This document shows positions 23,073-34,779 of a stretch of DNA of 64,000 nucleotides, piece by piece. The translations under genes were made by a program, and so were the position numbers. The stretch's first letter is position 1, and each line of letters starts with the position of its first letter. Below the pieces are notes generated by a model. That model did no database searches, had not been told where the DNA came from, and saw only the letters and a list, made by a program, of their open reading frames with translations. The DNA is from Tolypocladium sp. Sup5 PDA-1 (Eukaryota > Ascomycota > Sordariomycetes > Hypocreales > Ophiocordycipitaceae), in the NCBI GenBank assembly GCA_000750105.3, contig JPHH03000068.1:62001-126000 (forward strand). The letters run 5' to 3'.

Positions 23073-24009
23073 TTAATCGAATCTAAGTAATAGCAATTCT
23101 ACAAGAGCTCTGGACATGCTACCGTGCTCTAAGAGCTGTTGAAACTCGACACTCTTCCACAATTTCTTGACTTTGCAGGCGGCGTAATGTACTACGAGTC
23201 GTTTCAGTCTGTCCGGCGACAACTCTGTGTAACAATATCGTAGCGCCACGATGTCGTTGAGCCTGCTTTCGGACACGGTGTAGTCTACTAAAGCCCGGTG
23301 AAGCTTATCGAAAGAAACCTCCATCAGTGCAGTGATCCCGTAGCGGTCTCCCAGGACATAGACTTTGGCGTGGTGGACGAATACATCTGCGTGGGCTTGT
23401 GGCTCCTCCTGCGCTTTCTCCTTGGCATGGCCGGAGAGGTCGACTCGCCAAGACTCCTGAAAGTCATTCCACAGCATCTTTCGTTTGGATTCTGCCTTCT
23501 TTTTTGGGGGGTTTGTGGTAATAGTGAAAGCGCCCCAGTCTCCGTATTCCGTTTCCTCAGCGACAGGCTCAGCCTCAGCCAGTTCGGGCTCTTCATCTGG
23601 TGGACCGTCACCTGACGTAGGATCAGACGTGGTCGACTCCGTTTGATCCTGACTGTCCTTCAAGTTGAAGCCGACGCTTGATGCGATCGTGCTAATCGGC
23701 TCTGGATTATCGTAATCTCTAGTATATGCAAACTGCTAGAAACTGGTGAAAGTTCTTTGGTCGATGTCGTCCCACTCCACGAAACCGTCGGTAGCCTCCT
23801 TGAATTTTCCCTGTACCAATGTCTCTAGAACAGGGGATTGATGTGCGGCGAGGGAAGAGTGCATCGTGAACTCTTGCTTGTCCGGGCCAACGAGAAATCG
23901 GAACACTTTGGATGTCGCAACACTGGACCAGAATCAGCACTTCCGGTTCTTGTCGGAGGTCCGATGATATGGGTGAATGAACTCACGCTTTCTTCGATAA
24001 GCCTTCCAT
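23073..24009 (-). CDS. BTB/POZ-domain protein, one in-frame TAG
   Basis: Two exons give 291 codons. Exon 1 is 24009-23987 (MEGLSKKA split by the intron), the intron is 23986-23923 (GTGAGT..CAG), and exon 2 is 23922-23073. The protein has a BTB-type start (FRFLVGPDKQEFTMHSSLAA, SPVLETLVQGKF), a charged middle (PPDEEPELAEAEPVAEE) and the typical fungal BTB second half (HADVFVHHAKVYVLGDRYGI, VSFDKLHRALVDYT). One codon, number 70 at 23738-23736, is TAG between TFTSF and QFAYTRDYD. CAG-to-TAG is the likely cause, so it is either a recent pseudogene or an allele with read-through or error. Such proteins often act as adaptors or scaffolds. Confidence 0.7.
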
Positions 24010-24239
24010 TTTCAGAATGCAACAAAAGAAACGTACTACCGGTTGCAGCTATTGGCAAAATTATCGACTGGTGCATGTACAGGGCGCAATGGTTGTTGAG
24101 ACAGCGAAGCATCGTAGATTACTTTGGCAGGGAGCCGAGCTGAGACCCTGTTATATACTAGCCATGTCTCAGTGCAACAGCAGCCTGAGTATGCAGGCAC
24201 CAATGCAGCAGGTATGACTAACCAATCTACCATGTTAAT

Positions 24240-24823
24240 TACTCCACACCCCCAGCTTTTCTCCCCTGAGCCGGCTCCGCCCGACATTCTCTCAACCCGA
24301 TTGGCTTGGCTGGTTTGAATTCTCCACCGCTAGGTTGCGAGGACAAGCTGTAGTTGTTACGCATTGGGTGTTGCCAATTTGGGATATCCCGAAGCAACCT
24401 GCTGATGTAAATGAGTGTTTCTGAACGGCCACTCAAAATACCACAGCTTATAGTGTCGCACATAGTGTCGCTCATAGTATCACTCATAGGAGGCCGATCA
24501 TAGAGATCATGACTTACGTGCTTCCCGCTGTGCCGCCTACCCGACGCGACTCAACGGAACCGGAATATTTTGGACCCCATACCATGCGCTCCGGATTCCC
24601 ATCAAAGTTGATCTGGTCTTCAGGGATGCTCCATCCTTGGCTGGCCAGGACCTTCGCCGGAGTCTTAAGATCGACCAGCGTACGCCAGTCGCCGTCAGAG
24701 TCGAAATAGCCGCAACTGCCAGGCTGTAGCTCTTTCGTAGTAGCTTTTTTGTAGAGCCCATCCGTACGGATGATCGAGCATCAGCCGGGTGTACAATCTG
24801 TCGAGGCGCGTTTTCTCTGTCAT
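24240..24823 (-). pseudogene. Unknown fungal protein, frameshifted in an A-run
   Basis: Exon 1 runs from an ATG at 24823 (MTEKTRLDRLYTRLMLDHPY) to a GTAAGT donor at 24517. The frame changes at the T-run on the plus strand near 24750: before it the reading is PYGWAL, after it KELQPGSCGYFDSDGDW, then INFDGNPERMVWGPKYSGSV. One lost base accounts for this. A second exon may begin after a CAG at about 24402 and end at 24240. A short ATAGTGTCGCTC/ATAGTATCACTC repeat lies in the intron. I think this belongs to a family of fungal proteins of unknown function but cannot name it. Confidence 0.4.
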
Positions 24824-26150
24824 AATGGCTTGGTCTGGGTTAATTGATGAACGCCGCTCGCTCGGGGATTGCTCCTGGACTGCAATAAACGCCACCCAAC
24901 CGAAAATCTGGCTGCCCCGCAAGTCGCGCGGGGTCGCCTCCTGAGCCCCTCATCTGCGGCGTTGCTTCAAGCAGCGTTCCATACACAAAGCCAAATGGGA
25001 CGCTGCAAGCTGTCTGTAAGCCCAAAAAACATTAGTAGTTGGCGGGGTTAAGCGCCATTGAGCCTGATGCATGCGCCGGGTGCTCAACAAACTCAAGCCG
25101 AAGACAGCTCCAGCGGCTCCTTGGTCGGATCTTGGTCAATATGTTAAGATCTATAGCGAGTGCGCGTGTCCCTAAGATGGGGCTGATACCGGACCACACT
25201 GGTGCCCAGGGAGAGCGAGCCCAACAGCAACCGCTTCAACGGGTATTACAGCTCCTGTTCACATGCCGTTGTCAAGGAGCACCGCATCATCGTGAGAAGT
25301 AGCAAACCGAGAACGCAGGCCATCTCGAGTTCGAGCGGAGCAACTGGCACTGCACTGTATCCCCGCATTAGTCGAGGAGTCGGACGAGGGATGATGATCA
25401 CAGCCAGCTTGCTTTCGTCGGCCCCAGGACCCTCCAGCACCACCTCATCCCGCGTCGCCAATCCAAAGGGCCAGAATAGGGAAGGAATAGTTCCGACAAT
25501 GTCACGAGAAAGTCGCGACGCGTATTTTGAATGTATTGGCCCAACCCGTCCGCCGCATCCAGTTGATCGTCATGACTGCCTGTGTGGCCGTCGTGTCTGC
25601 CTGCGTCGCAGCACGCGTCCCAGAAGCCAGATGTTGCATTTCTCGGGTAGATAACTTCTCCACATGACGTCGAAGAACGCCAGAAGCCGGATCATCGTGC
25701 ATGTCAGCCATGCCTAATGAAGGCGGCTGCAGTGCATTGATCTTCACTATCCACGAATTGTAGATATCGTTGACAAGCTAGCTTTGGAAGACGAGCCCTT
25801 CGTCGATGTGGTCTCGCAGCTAGCAACCCTTGCGATAACTCCTGGTCATATGCCGATGTGACTTCTTTAGGTGTCGCTAGAGAACCTCAAGGCTGGTTGA
25901 GCGAAACCTGCAGTGCTTACAAGCAGCTCCCTTCTATAAGGCAAGATGGGGATGCTTCACGGGCTCGTCCGGTCTCGTTGCCAGCTTTGCCGGATCGGCC
26001 AGCCCTCAAGGCCGGACGGGCGGGTCAAGCCCCCGTCGTGCTTTCCCTGTCACTCATGCTTCTTGCTTAGATAGCGCGAAACAAGATCAGGTCCGTTTCC
26101 AGCGCAAACACGCAGTGGATGCAGAAAATAGCTGTTCGGGATTGCTGTAG
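24824..26150. other. Mostly unassigned, possible second OrsD-like scrap
   Basis: No clear gene. A minus-strand frame at 25747-25502 ends with INWMRRTGWANTFK, which resembles the W-x-RRTGW segment of OrsD-like proteins, preceded by an unremarkable Thr/Ala-rich stretch. Other ORFs show no pattern. Confidence 0.3.
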
Positions 26151-26164
26151 TGGAGGCCGAGAGC

Positions 26165-26433
26165 AAGTGGCCTGTCGAGCTCTATTTGGGAGGGTTTCCG
26201 AGGTGCGGCGGCCAGTGCTGACGATGCGGTAGAGGCACTTAAGGATCTCCAGAAGCTGCGGCAGAACCAAGAACGGCAGATGAGGGCTGCTGGGTTCGCA
26301 GAGGAGCAGATCCGAAGGGTAAAAGACGGGGTTGAGAAGGCGAAGGACGTGGTATGGTCCAAGGCGGGCGAGAAGAGGGCGTGGGATGAGGGCATGGAAA
26401 GTCTGATAGGACCTGGGAGCCCGAGCGTAACCT
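26165..26433 (+). pseudogene. Unknown helical protein C-terminus
   Basis: A plus-strand frame without its own start reads from about 26165 to a TAG at 26431: ASADDAVEALKDLQKL, then RAAGFAEEQIRRVKDGVEKA and AGEKRAWDEGMESL. It is a strongly amphipathic, charged helix pattern (coiled-coil-like) with no named domain. It ends 62 bp before the HP1 relic. It may be the C-terminus of an unrelated broken gene. Confidence 0.3.
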
Positions 26434-26495
26434 AGAGTGAGGGTGGTTCATCTTCAGCACAAGAGCTTCGGTCTAACGCTTCATTACGCTTACAG

Positions 26496-26959
26496 GCAGT
26501 GTGTTGTTTTGGAAGAATATCTCAGCAACATCGACGGACGCGACAAGATATTCGAAGAGTCAGAAAAAGCAGCACAAGACAAGAGGCGTGGCGGAACTCG
26601 TCCGTCGACGAAACGATCCGACAAGATGACGCCCACCCGGACAATTCGACTCCTCCGGCCACCGCGACGAAATGGAGCCCTCCTGTAGGATCATGGGAGG
26701 ATGAAATTGAGTCCATCGATGATTGCGAAGACGCTGGTGGCGGCAAGCTAGTCGTGTATCTCGTTTGGAAGAATGGGCGCAAGACCAAGCACGATACGTC
26801 AGTCATATACAAAAAATGCCCCCAGAAGGTATGAAAGAAGTATGATGATCATGAATAGTGCAGCGAAAAGTTTGCTGACAAGAGCAGATGCTCCTGTTTT
26901 ACGAGCGACACGTGAAGATCATCCGGGACGAGAGTAGGCACCGAGGCGACCGAGTCTAA
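26496..26959 (+). pseudogene. HP1-type heterochromatin protein relic (chromo shadow domain)
   Basis: The readable part begins after a splice acceptor (CTTACAG) with the last helix of a chromodomain (VLEEYLSNIDGRDKIFEES), then a basic hinge (AQDKRRGGTRPSTKRSDK), and after a one-base shift near 26640 a complete chromo shadow domain: PPVGSWEDEIESID, KLVVYLVWKNGRKTKHDTS, CPQK, an intron (26829-26887, GTATGA..GCAG), and LLFYERHVKII. In HP1 proteins the shadow domain dimerises and binds partners. The H3K9me-binding aromatic cage of the chromodomain is entirely missing, and no upstream exon is found. So this is a 5'-truncated, frameshifted second copy, not a working HP1. Confidence 0.75.
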
Positions 26960-29450
26960 CTAGGGGGTCCGGTAAGGTCTTGGGTTAGCTTCAAGGGGGA
27001 AAAGGGGGCCGATGCAGGAACAAGACGGCTCTTCAAGTCAAAGAGGGACAGCGCAGGGGTCGTGATTGGGCGCGGTGGATGTGGCGCACAGGGTAGCGAA
27101 TGGCGAGTTCGGGCCGCGGTGGGGTGGTGGCAGGGGATTCCTCTTTGACCGCAAGAGGTCGGGTCTCTACATATCGTAGTGCAATGACCGCAAAACTCCA
27201 ATGCGGCTAGCCCGATGACCGCGAAATTCAATGTGGCTAGCTCGGTGACCGCGAAATTCAACAGGGCAATTTACGCGAGCCCAACTCTCTACGCAACAAG
27301 ACACAATGCGACGTATAGAATCGTCCCCTACGAACCTTTCTGCTGTTCACTTCTACTCTTGCTCTAACCGTCTTGGCGTTGACCGCCTCTTCTTGCAAAA
27401 TTCTTAGAAGAGCCGACTTTGGCTATGAAGAAAACGCTAACACAGCACAGAAAGATCAACGCCAAGCTTACCCAGACGTGTGCCTCACTGCCACAAACAG
27501 CTGACTCTGCCGCTCACTTACTCCTCTTTTCGCTTTGGCCTCTCTTGTGCTATATTTGTTCTCCTGTTGAGGTTGTCAAAAAGCCGCCCTTGCACTGGCC
27601 AGAGAGCCTGCCCTCTAAGCCAAAACTCGCCCAATACTAAATCTTCGCCCTGACAGCCACTCTTGCCCGACCTCCAAGATTCGATAGAGGTCGACTAGGC
27701 TTTATACCCTCCGCTTCATCCTCGACCGTATCCACATTTAGGTTAAGACGGTTCTACGGTACGGCTTGACGGCTGCACCGTCTTGTCTTCTACGCTATCG
27801 CCGTTGCTGTCGCTGTCGCTCGCCGGGCCCACTTTTATTACCGAAAATTAAACTCGTCCGCCTTTCTCTATAAGCCGCCGGTTTCTCGTTGCGACCTGCT
27901 CTCTGTTATCGCTTGTCGCTGGTTGCTGCTTGCCCCTTGCTCCCTGCTGGTGACTGCTGCTCGTCTTGTCGGCTCGTGATCACTGCTACGCGTTGGTCTT
28001 GCTAACTCGCACGACTGCCTCGATACAAACGTCGTGAACGTACTGCGATATTACGGACGTGCGGCTTGCCACTCTCGTGCTGTTTATATGTCCATCTTAC
28101 AACCCGACGCAAATGCGAATTGCTGGTCCAAACGGGAACGAATGAATCGCGTGGTCGCGTCGGCCCACCTCCTTAAGCTCCCGTGCGTAGAAACACGTAG
28201 CTAGGTCAAGCCTTTGTATGCTATCGAGGGTTGGCCCCGAGGCATCCGAGCTCGACTCCGCGTATATTCATTACGTCGACGAGAAGTTCACTACGCCTAA
28301 GCACGGCAAGCCTCGGTAGGCTTGCTAGCAAGTTAGCCGGATTGCTGCAGCATCCCTTTCATATCCTTGTTCCCAGCCTTAACCTCTAAGCCGGCCGCTC
28401 GAACCGGTAACTATCCCGCTAACGTAGGCCTCGCGCAGCGGTGACCGACCTCGCAGCTCATCGCAACAGCCTTCAGGCCGGTTCGCCATAGCCCGAACCG
28501 AGGTTCAATCGATGAATGCCCCTCCCTTGTCCCGTCTCTGTCAAATACTAGCCCGGACAGACGCAGCCGGGGAACCTCGTATGATTTTCCAATGCGCGCG
28601 GCCGAGGGATTTGTTGGTCCCTACTATGATCGTCATGCCAGCGCGCTCGATCGACGGGTTTGGGGACTCAGTGAGCACCTGGCAGGCCGACAATGACGTA
28701 GACAGCTGTTTCGATGCAACGTGCCCCACGTCCATAGCAAGGGCTTATAACCAACATGCAGAAGGCACGGGCTGCTGAGAGAGCTATGGCAACGACCAAC
28801 AGCGTACACCACATCTTCAGGGGAGAGACCGTGGAGACTATCTACGCGGGCGAGCCATGGGCAGCGCGCCCTTAACCCGCGAGAAGAACGCACATCCAAC
28901 ACGCATGATACTACACGGGTTAGGAAGGACGTCCAAGCACGACGATCCGCGGGCTGGCGAGGACAACATTCACAGCTACTGGCATGTGGATCTCGGAGGG
29001 ACCGATGTTCTACACGGCCGGGCTGGATGCAACGGGCCCCACGTATCTTAGGCAGAAACCACGACGAACACGCAGAACGAAAGGACCTCCGAGCTAGAGG
29101 CGACTGCCCTGGTGACTAGCGGTATGCCGGTGGTCGCGAGGGGCGATGCTTTACGCCGACCAGCCGCGGCTCACGCCACTAACTTACGAAAGTTGAAGGC
29201 CTACCAGACTGAGACCTCCTTGCTAGGGATGTGCTAGCTTCGCTATATCTTTCGGAACACAAATTGCCGCGCGTGGGAGCAGTCTTGTATTAGCTTCATC
29301 GGAGCCTCAGCCTAAGCTACATACAGGTCTTAGCTTATTCTACTACCTCCCCACCTCCCTAACCCCTCCCTCCTTGCCCAGAGATATGCTCTTCCTACAA
29401 CTCTTCCTTATGATTGTTAGAACCATCGGGATGCCTTTACTTGCAGAGTG
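26960..29450. other. Intergenic, partly RIP-like; a 30-bp tandem repeat
   Basis: No supported gene. At 27184-27262 a unit of about 30 bp (GACCGCGAAATTCAATGTGG-CTAGCTCGGT) occurs two and a half times. The stretch 27300-28500 is pyrimidine-rich and resembles an untranslated leader of an element, but nothing can be assigned. ORFs at 28512-28778 and 28857-29051 show no features. Confidence 0.45.
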
Positions 29451-29855
29451 TTATCTTGGTAACGTCGCTGTAGTTGCAAACATTATGAGTTTGGGTGCAC
29501 TAAACGTCCCAACGGTTAGTAGAGTTATAACTTTAGTAAACGTTTTGGAACTAATATACGGTTGGGTGAGGTAGATAAGAGGTTTGGGGAAAGGGGCAGG
29601 CTCTTGCCTTGTGCTCTCCGGCGGGGCACGGAGTGTTTTTAGAGACACATGCTGCGTAAAGTGGCAGACGCCGCTTTCTTTGTTACATAGCTATAATAAG
29701 GCATTAGCTAGATAAAGATAAGGTAACGGATTATTACGGAAGAGATATGGATAGCTATCGAGCAAGGAGTAAGGATGATTACTTACGCCCTCGAAAAATT
29801 CGGCGAAAACGCCAGTGGCAGCGGCGAGGCCCATAAGGAAAAATGAGGTCTTCAT
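29451..29855 (-). CDS. Candidate small secreted protein (102 aa, two exons)
   Basis: Exon 1 (29855-29787) encodes a classical signal peptide, MKTSFFLMGLAAATGVFA, followed by EFFEG, and ends at GTAAGT. A 95-bp intron with a CTAATG branch-like site ends in TTATAG at 29691. Exon 2 (29690-29451) continues in phase: LCNKESGVCHFTQHVS, then a less typical, basic/Pro-rich part. Two Cys lie close together after the cleavage site. The splice signals agree with the signal peptide, so the gene model is plausible; the downstream half may have degenerated. Function unknown, effector-like by context only. Confidence 0.4.
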
Positions 29856-30595
29856 AATAGCGAATTTGCGAAGCGTGCCGTAACGGCTGGTTAGAAATGC
29901 GTATGAACTTGTGGTGAAGAGGTTAATACAATAAGAATGTCGGATAAATCCGCTTGACCATTCAAGCAAAAGTGCAGGCCTGCTGTCTTTTCAGCAGCTA
30001 TTATAGTGGCATATATCTTCTACGCGACAAAGAACATTCAGGGGGAGGGAGGGGTTCTTTATATTTTAACGTCGATGGGTATATCCTTAGTAAATTCACG
30101 CGTTAAACACCGTTCGTACCTCTCTGTCGAGGCAATCCTCGACAGTTTTCATACAGAAGAACCCGATGCAGGTAGGAACCTAAAAAGGAAACCGCCGTAA
30201 CATCCCTGCTAAGCTGCAGGACGCGTAGAGTGAGGCGGAGCAGAAACCCCTCCCTCTACCCTAGTCGGCCTGCTACCCGTCACCCCGTCTAGACCTTCCC
30301 ATACTCTCCTGCCCCTCCGTGCTCTCTCCCACCCCTCCCTCACGTTCCCACCGCATCCCATATTCCCACATCGCCCTTAGTGATAGGCAGCGGGCCGGCA
30401 TCACTGCTACGACCTGTCTCTTAAGTCTTAGGTGCGCAATCTTCCCTCTAAAGGCCGAACACACATCCCTCGAGATATCAAAGCTTATTATCCCTCTAAG
30501 CAAACTTCCGATTCTATATTGCGTCAATTAGCCCCTACTCGAGTACCGGTAATATTGCTTTCTGTAACCTTGCCCGGCGCGCTAGAACGGACGAC
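29856..30595. other. Upstream region of the DUF3632 gene; no other gene
   Basis: Composition changes from AT-rich to C/T-rich toward 30595; the 300 bases before the ATG are pyrimidine-rich, as in many fungal promoters. The minus-strand ORF 30273-30527 is low-complexity and not supported. Confidence 0.4.
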
Positions 30596-31651
30596 ATGTC
30601 AACCGCAAATGCCGAAGCCATGGCTCTAGAGGAAGAGGCCGAAGCGCTCCGTCATCACCAAGCTTACTCGAGAGTAAGAAACGCGCAGATCGATCAAGAA
30701 GCCCGGAGGGGCGACGAGCATACCCTCGATGTGACTGTGCAGTCTCATATCCCTGTTCTCACCTTTCGCTATATTAACACGACAATACCTTTGGCCGTTA
30801 TGGAAGCTGAGATCCATGATCTCTGGTACACTGTCATTCAGGCGGCCAAGTACTGGAACGCCGCCAACGCGAAGCACGACACTCTCGTGCGGTATATACT
30901 GAATGCGAGGGCGAGGGGAACCCTCACGAGGCCACTGGCAACCATGGAAGCGGACGGCGATAGTAACGACGGAAGTGATAGACTCGAGGTTATTCTTTGC
31001 TCTGACGGCGGCAAGTTCTGGTCCGACCTGCCTCTGCTCGGCCAAGATCTAGTGGATGAGTGGACGGAACGCTACTATCGGGTTGACTATTGCGATAATA
31101 ACGATCTGCGCTCCAACCTGGCCGCCTTCATCGGGCGTCTTGTCTCGGTAGGCATCTACCGCGGGCCTGCGGCGTGCGTTCTCTCCCTATTCCGCGAGAC
31201 ACTGGAGACGCCTCGGCCCCTAGTATCGACGACCGCAGCTGATACAGTAACCGGCACCGACGATAAGACAAAAGACCCGGTATTGTCAGTTCACAGTCTG
31301 ATCCATGCACTCCAGCAGATGTTAGACTACGCCGAGGGAAGCATCATTGCCTTGAGCAATGACGGCGTCGGCATTGCAGATACTATGTCAGCACCGCATA
31401 TGTCTGGCTTAGGCGAGTTAGCGATCCAGTCAGGTCTCCCCTCTCCCGGGTTCAGCCCGAGTCGGTGGCGATTCTGGATCCAGAGGCTCGAGGAGCTGGC
31501 TCGGTGCGAGTTCGATGGGGTTGCAGGCAGTGCAGAGGCGTGCCTTAACAACATGAGGTTTGCATCGGAGGCTATATATGGGCCGCTGGCTGGCAAGCCG
31601 AAATGGCTAACAGACCCCAGCTCGGTGCTTGCTACGGAAGCCGAGGCCTAG
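30596..31651 (+). CDS. DUF3632-family protein (351 aa), intact
   Basis: A single uninterrupted frame of 351 codons starts ACATGTCAACC. It is a soluble, mostly helical protein with an N-terminal charged region, a middle part (DEWTERYYRVDYCDNNDLRSNLAAFIGRLVSVGI) and a C-terminal segment PSPGFSPSRWRFWIQRLEEL, the kind of motif (GFS-x-x-RW-x-FW) seen near the end of fungal DUF3632 proteins. The length also fits. DUF3632 is common in Pezizomycotina and often found in accessory regions; its function is unknown. No RIP nonsense is visible, so it looks functional. Confidence 0.75.
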   Translation: MSTANAEAMALEEEAEALRHHQAYSRVRNAQIDQEARRGDEHTLDVTVQSHIPVLTFRYINTTIPLAVMEAEIHDLWYTVIQAAKYWNAANAKHDTLVRYILNARARGTLTRPLATMEADGDSNDGSDRLEVILCSDGGKFWSDLPLLGQDLVDEWTERYYRVDYCDNNDLRSNLAAFIGRLVSVGIYRGPAACVLSLFRETLETPRPLVSTTAADTVTGTDDKTKDPVLSVHSLIHALQQMLDYAEGSIIALSNDGVGIADTMSAPHMSGLGELAIQSGLPSPGFSPSRWRFWIQRLEELARCEFDGVAGSAEACLNNMRFASEAIYGPLAGKPKWLTDPSSVLATEAEA

Positions 31652-33207
31652 ACTATTGTTCCTCAAAAAGCTGGATGATGATTTGGTAGTAGAGCTTCGT
31701 CACTTAGGTCGGGCACATAGGTCGGGTTAGGGTTTTCGATCCGTAAAGTGCGAGCAAGTGGCAAATTCGAGAATATGCGGGCATACTAGGACGAGTCAAT
31801 ACCTTTTGGGAAAAGGACATTCCGGGGCAACCACACTCTCGCTACGCCTGCTTGCCGATTAAGGACGTCTAATTTGTCATTCTTGCTAAATAAACAATAA
31901 GAACACACGGTTCGTGCTCGCCAATCATCACAAGCACTCGTCGAGGCTTCCGTTAAGCATCGCTGTCTCAACTCACTATCCTTGCCCGCCGTCTTCGATG
32001 ATGATAGACGAGCACCGATCCACCCAAATCACACCCCTACCAAAGGTGGTGTTTTGGTTTGAACCAAACCTAGAATCGAAGACAATGATTGCTATGGCCC
32101 AATCGAACCAATCGAAACCCTACGAGGTTGATTTAAGTGGGAGTCACTCCGCCTGCATATCTTTCGATCGCAATAGCGAGTGGCATCATGTCTGAAAGCA
32201 CGAGTGGGATGCGAGGCCGTACTGGTCGAAGACATAAAGAGGACTCCTACTCTGTCAGTTATACACTTAGTCCCGTGTTCATGTTCCGGTGCTTCACCAT
32301 CTACAATCCAACCTCATCTAAATGCGGTTAAATTGTGCCCTCTCGGCGTCCTGTAATTTTCAGCTCACAGCATGCTTGATACTGCATTTCAAGCGTTGGC
32401 GAGCCGAGGGTTGATTGGTCCGAGATAACAGGTTAAACGTCTCGGGTCCTCGGCAACGCTCGAATATGCCTACATGGGGCAAACAAATCAGATCCAAAGG
32501 CCCCGACGCCGCGAGGATCGAAACATTATAGAGCCATGAAGCCCGGTCTAGAATATTCTCTGCGAGAGTCAAGTCTGCGTTATGAGCTGGCAACTATCGC
32601 TAGGCAAGTAACGCCCTAGCCTGCATACAACCATCGACGGCAGAAGCCCGCCGGTGGCGCTCCCCGAAGAGGGTTGTCGCACCATCAATGTCATCAATGC
32701 GGATGCTTGCCAACACTCACCGTTGATCCATCGGGCAACCCAAAGGCATGTAAAACAGTGATTGGGACGTCAGGGCAATGTTCCTGCAGCCACAGATAGG
32801 CAGCAATCTCTGTACGGAGCTTTCGTTAGGCGTTTCCTGGGCACTGGTCTTCGCCAATGCGATACGGAATAGGGAGGCGGAGAAAGACGGTTCGCATCTT
32901 GGGCAGGCGAATGGGAATGGCAACGTTGAAGCTACCGGACCTCCAGACCTCCCTGACACTCAGGCGACACGATTGAACTCGCAGTTGAAGCCGAACCATT
33001 CCTCGATGGCAGCTTTATTGGCTTCGACGGACGTCAAGAATTCCTCCCGCAGTGTCAACCGTCAGGATGCAGTCAGAATCATAGAATGAAGAGAGCTTGA
33101 TTTCTATCTGATTGAACGGGAAATAATAGTCACTATTATACATAGGAAAAGGGAGATTCGATAATCCTCCGTGGCTCTGATAGCTCATGCGTTGATCGGC
33201 GTGATAA
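31652..33207. other. No supported gene
   Basis: Several ORFs of 60-105 codons on both strands (for example 32778-33089 plus) lack recognisable motifs. The base composition is ordinary and no large repeat is seen. Confidence 0.45.
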
Positions 33208-33264
33208 CGTTGATAGATCATCATCGCGTTGATAGATCGTCATCGCGTTGATAGCGTTGATAGC
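33208..33264. repeat. 19-bp tandem repeat (CGTTGATAG...)
   Basis: Two 19-base units (CGTTGATAGATC[A/G]TCATCG) at 33208-33226 and 33227-33245, followed by two 9-base part-units (CGTTGATAG). Confidence 0.9.
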
Positions 33265-33489
33265 TTTTCTTGGCGTTGACACGCAGGGCCGGGGTGAAGC
33301 CAGACATTGCGCTACAATTTGTGAGCAACATCAAAGAATTCCAGCAAGAGGCAGCGAAGCGTTGATAACATGGGAGAAAATTTTCTGTATCTAGGCTCTG
33401 TTTTCATAGTATTTGCATTTATTTGGAGGGTTGCGTGATAGATATTCCTGCATGACGGAAGTGACTCTCCGCAATGTCCGCATCGTCAC

Positions 33490-34390
33490 CTACCACATCC
33501 ACTCTAAAATCATTTTGAACTCTCTTGCGATGAAGTCTTCGTTTTCGTGCCATTTTTTCTTGATGAACTTCTTCAGCACGCCAAAGTGCTCCTCGATAGG
33601 GTTAAAGTCTGGCGAGTACGGTGATAGGAACTCCAACGTCACTCCTGCATCTCTGCATATCTGCAAGATCTTCTCTGAATGGTGCCAGGAAGCGTTGTCC
33701 ATAACGATTGCGGATTTTGGCTCCGGGTATCTGCCACAGTAAAGCAACAACTGGGCTATAAAGTCTTCAAACAAGTCGCTGTCTGTCGATCCTTGGTATA
33801 CTCGCCTCAGCTTGATGCCATCTTGCGCGTATGCCGGAAGAATGTGCCATCTTTTCCCGCGACCGAACTTGGTAACCTGGATTGGGGAGGACCCCTTTCG
33901 AGGCCATCCCCAACGTCGGTATCCAGCTCTTCAATCGCAGCCAGACTCATCAACAAAGATAAGATGGTGGGACTCGTACTGCGATATCCTATGTAGATAG
34001 TGATCTCGAAGGTCGGCATCCCGTTGTTGTTCGATGCGACGGATCGTTGTTCTTGTCCAGCCGATTGATTGCCAGGTCCGACCGATCGACCTTTCCGATA
34101 CGTTTTTATCGAAGTTACGATAGAGGAAGCCCGCCATCTCGCATCGATACATGTCGGGCCATTCGGTTAGTATACTACAAAGGGCTTTCTGCATAGCAGA
34201 TGTGATGCAGCTTCGGCGACCGACGCGGGTTGATCTTGGGCTGGGCATTTCGGATGGCTCTCTCTAGACGGATTCTCTGTACGGCGCACGCGGTGCACGA
34301 GGCTTTTGATGCTATTAGCTTGGTCTCAAACCCTCCTTTGAGCATGGTTTTGATCAGAATACGCCGTGCGGCATCCAGTTGCGGCGCCAT
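33490..34390 (-). pseudogene. Tc1/mariner-type transposase, one frameshift and one nonsense
   Basis: A cut-and-paste transposase of about 300 codons. The N-terminal helix-turn-helix part starts at 34390 (MAPQLDAARRILIKTMLKGG). Near 34235 a one-base insertion moves the frame; 34230-33931 then reads through the second helix-turn-helix to LIFVDESGCD (first Asp). A TGA at 33931-33933, probably from CGA, interrupts it, and the frame resumes as AGYRRWGWPRKGSSPIQ and continues to IVMDNASWHHS (second Asp) and SPDFNPIEE (Glu). Thirty-four residues separate the second Asp from the Glu, giving DD34E as in Tc1-like enzymes. With the frameshift and stop it is inactive. I could not find clear terminal inverted repeats. 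Confidence 0.85.
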
Positions 34391-34779
34391 GACTGTGACG
34401 GTCACGACAGCGCCGACTCTGGCGGGGATGAACAAGAGAAACGAGGATGGGAGAAAGGATGGGTGGGCAGAGGTGGGCAGATGGGTTGGTGGACAGAGCG
34501 GGCAGAGACTCGAAGTGGGGTACGAGCCAGTTTTGCCTTTGTTAGGTATTGGAACAGAACACTTTATGAGCTTCTGCGTCGTGATGACTGAGCAGAGAGT
34601 CTGCACTTTCGGGAGAAAGTGGGTTTGGACGACTTGCCTCAAACAGAGTGTAACTGTAGAGCTGATCCCGTTTCATGCTGGCCTAGTGCAGTGTGTTAGA
34701 GTGTACACCGAAGCTTGCGGTGACTGGCACTGCGACCTACACCCAGAGAAGGGCGGTGTTGCCGTGAAAACAGCCAACT

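Noticed and set aside
33490..34642. Terminal inverted repeats of the Tc1 element
   Set aside because: I compared both flanks by eye and found no convincing inverted pair with TA target sites.
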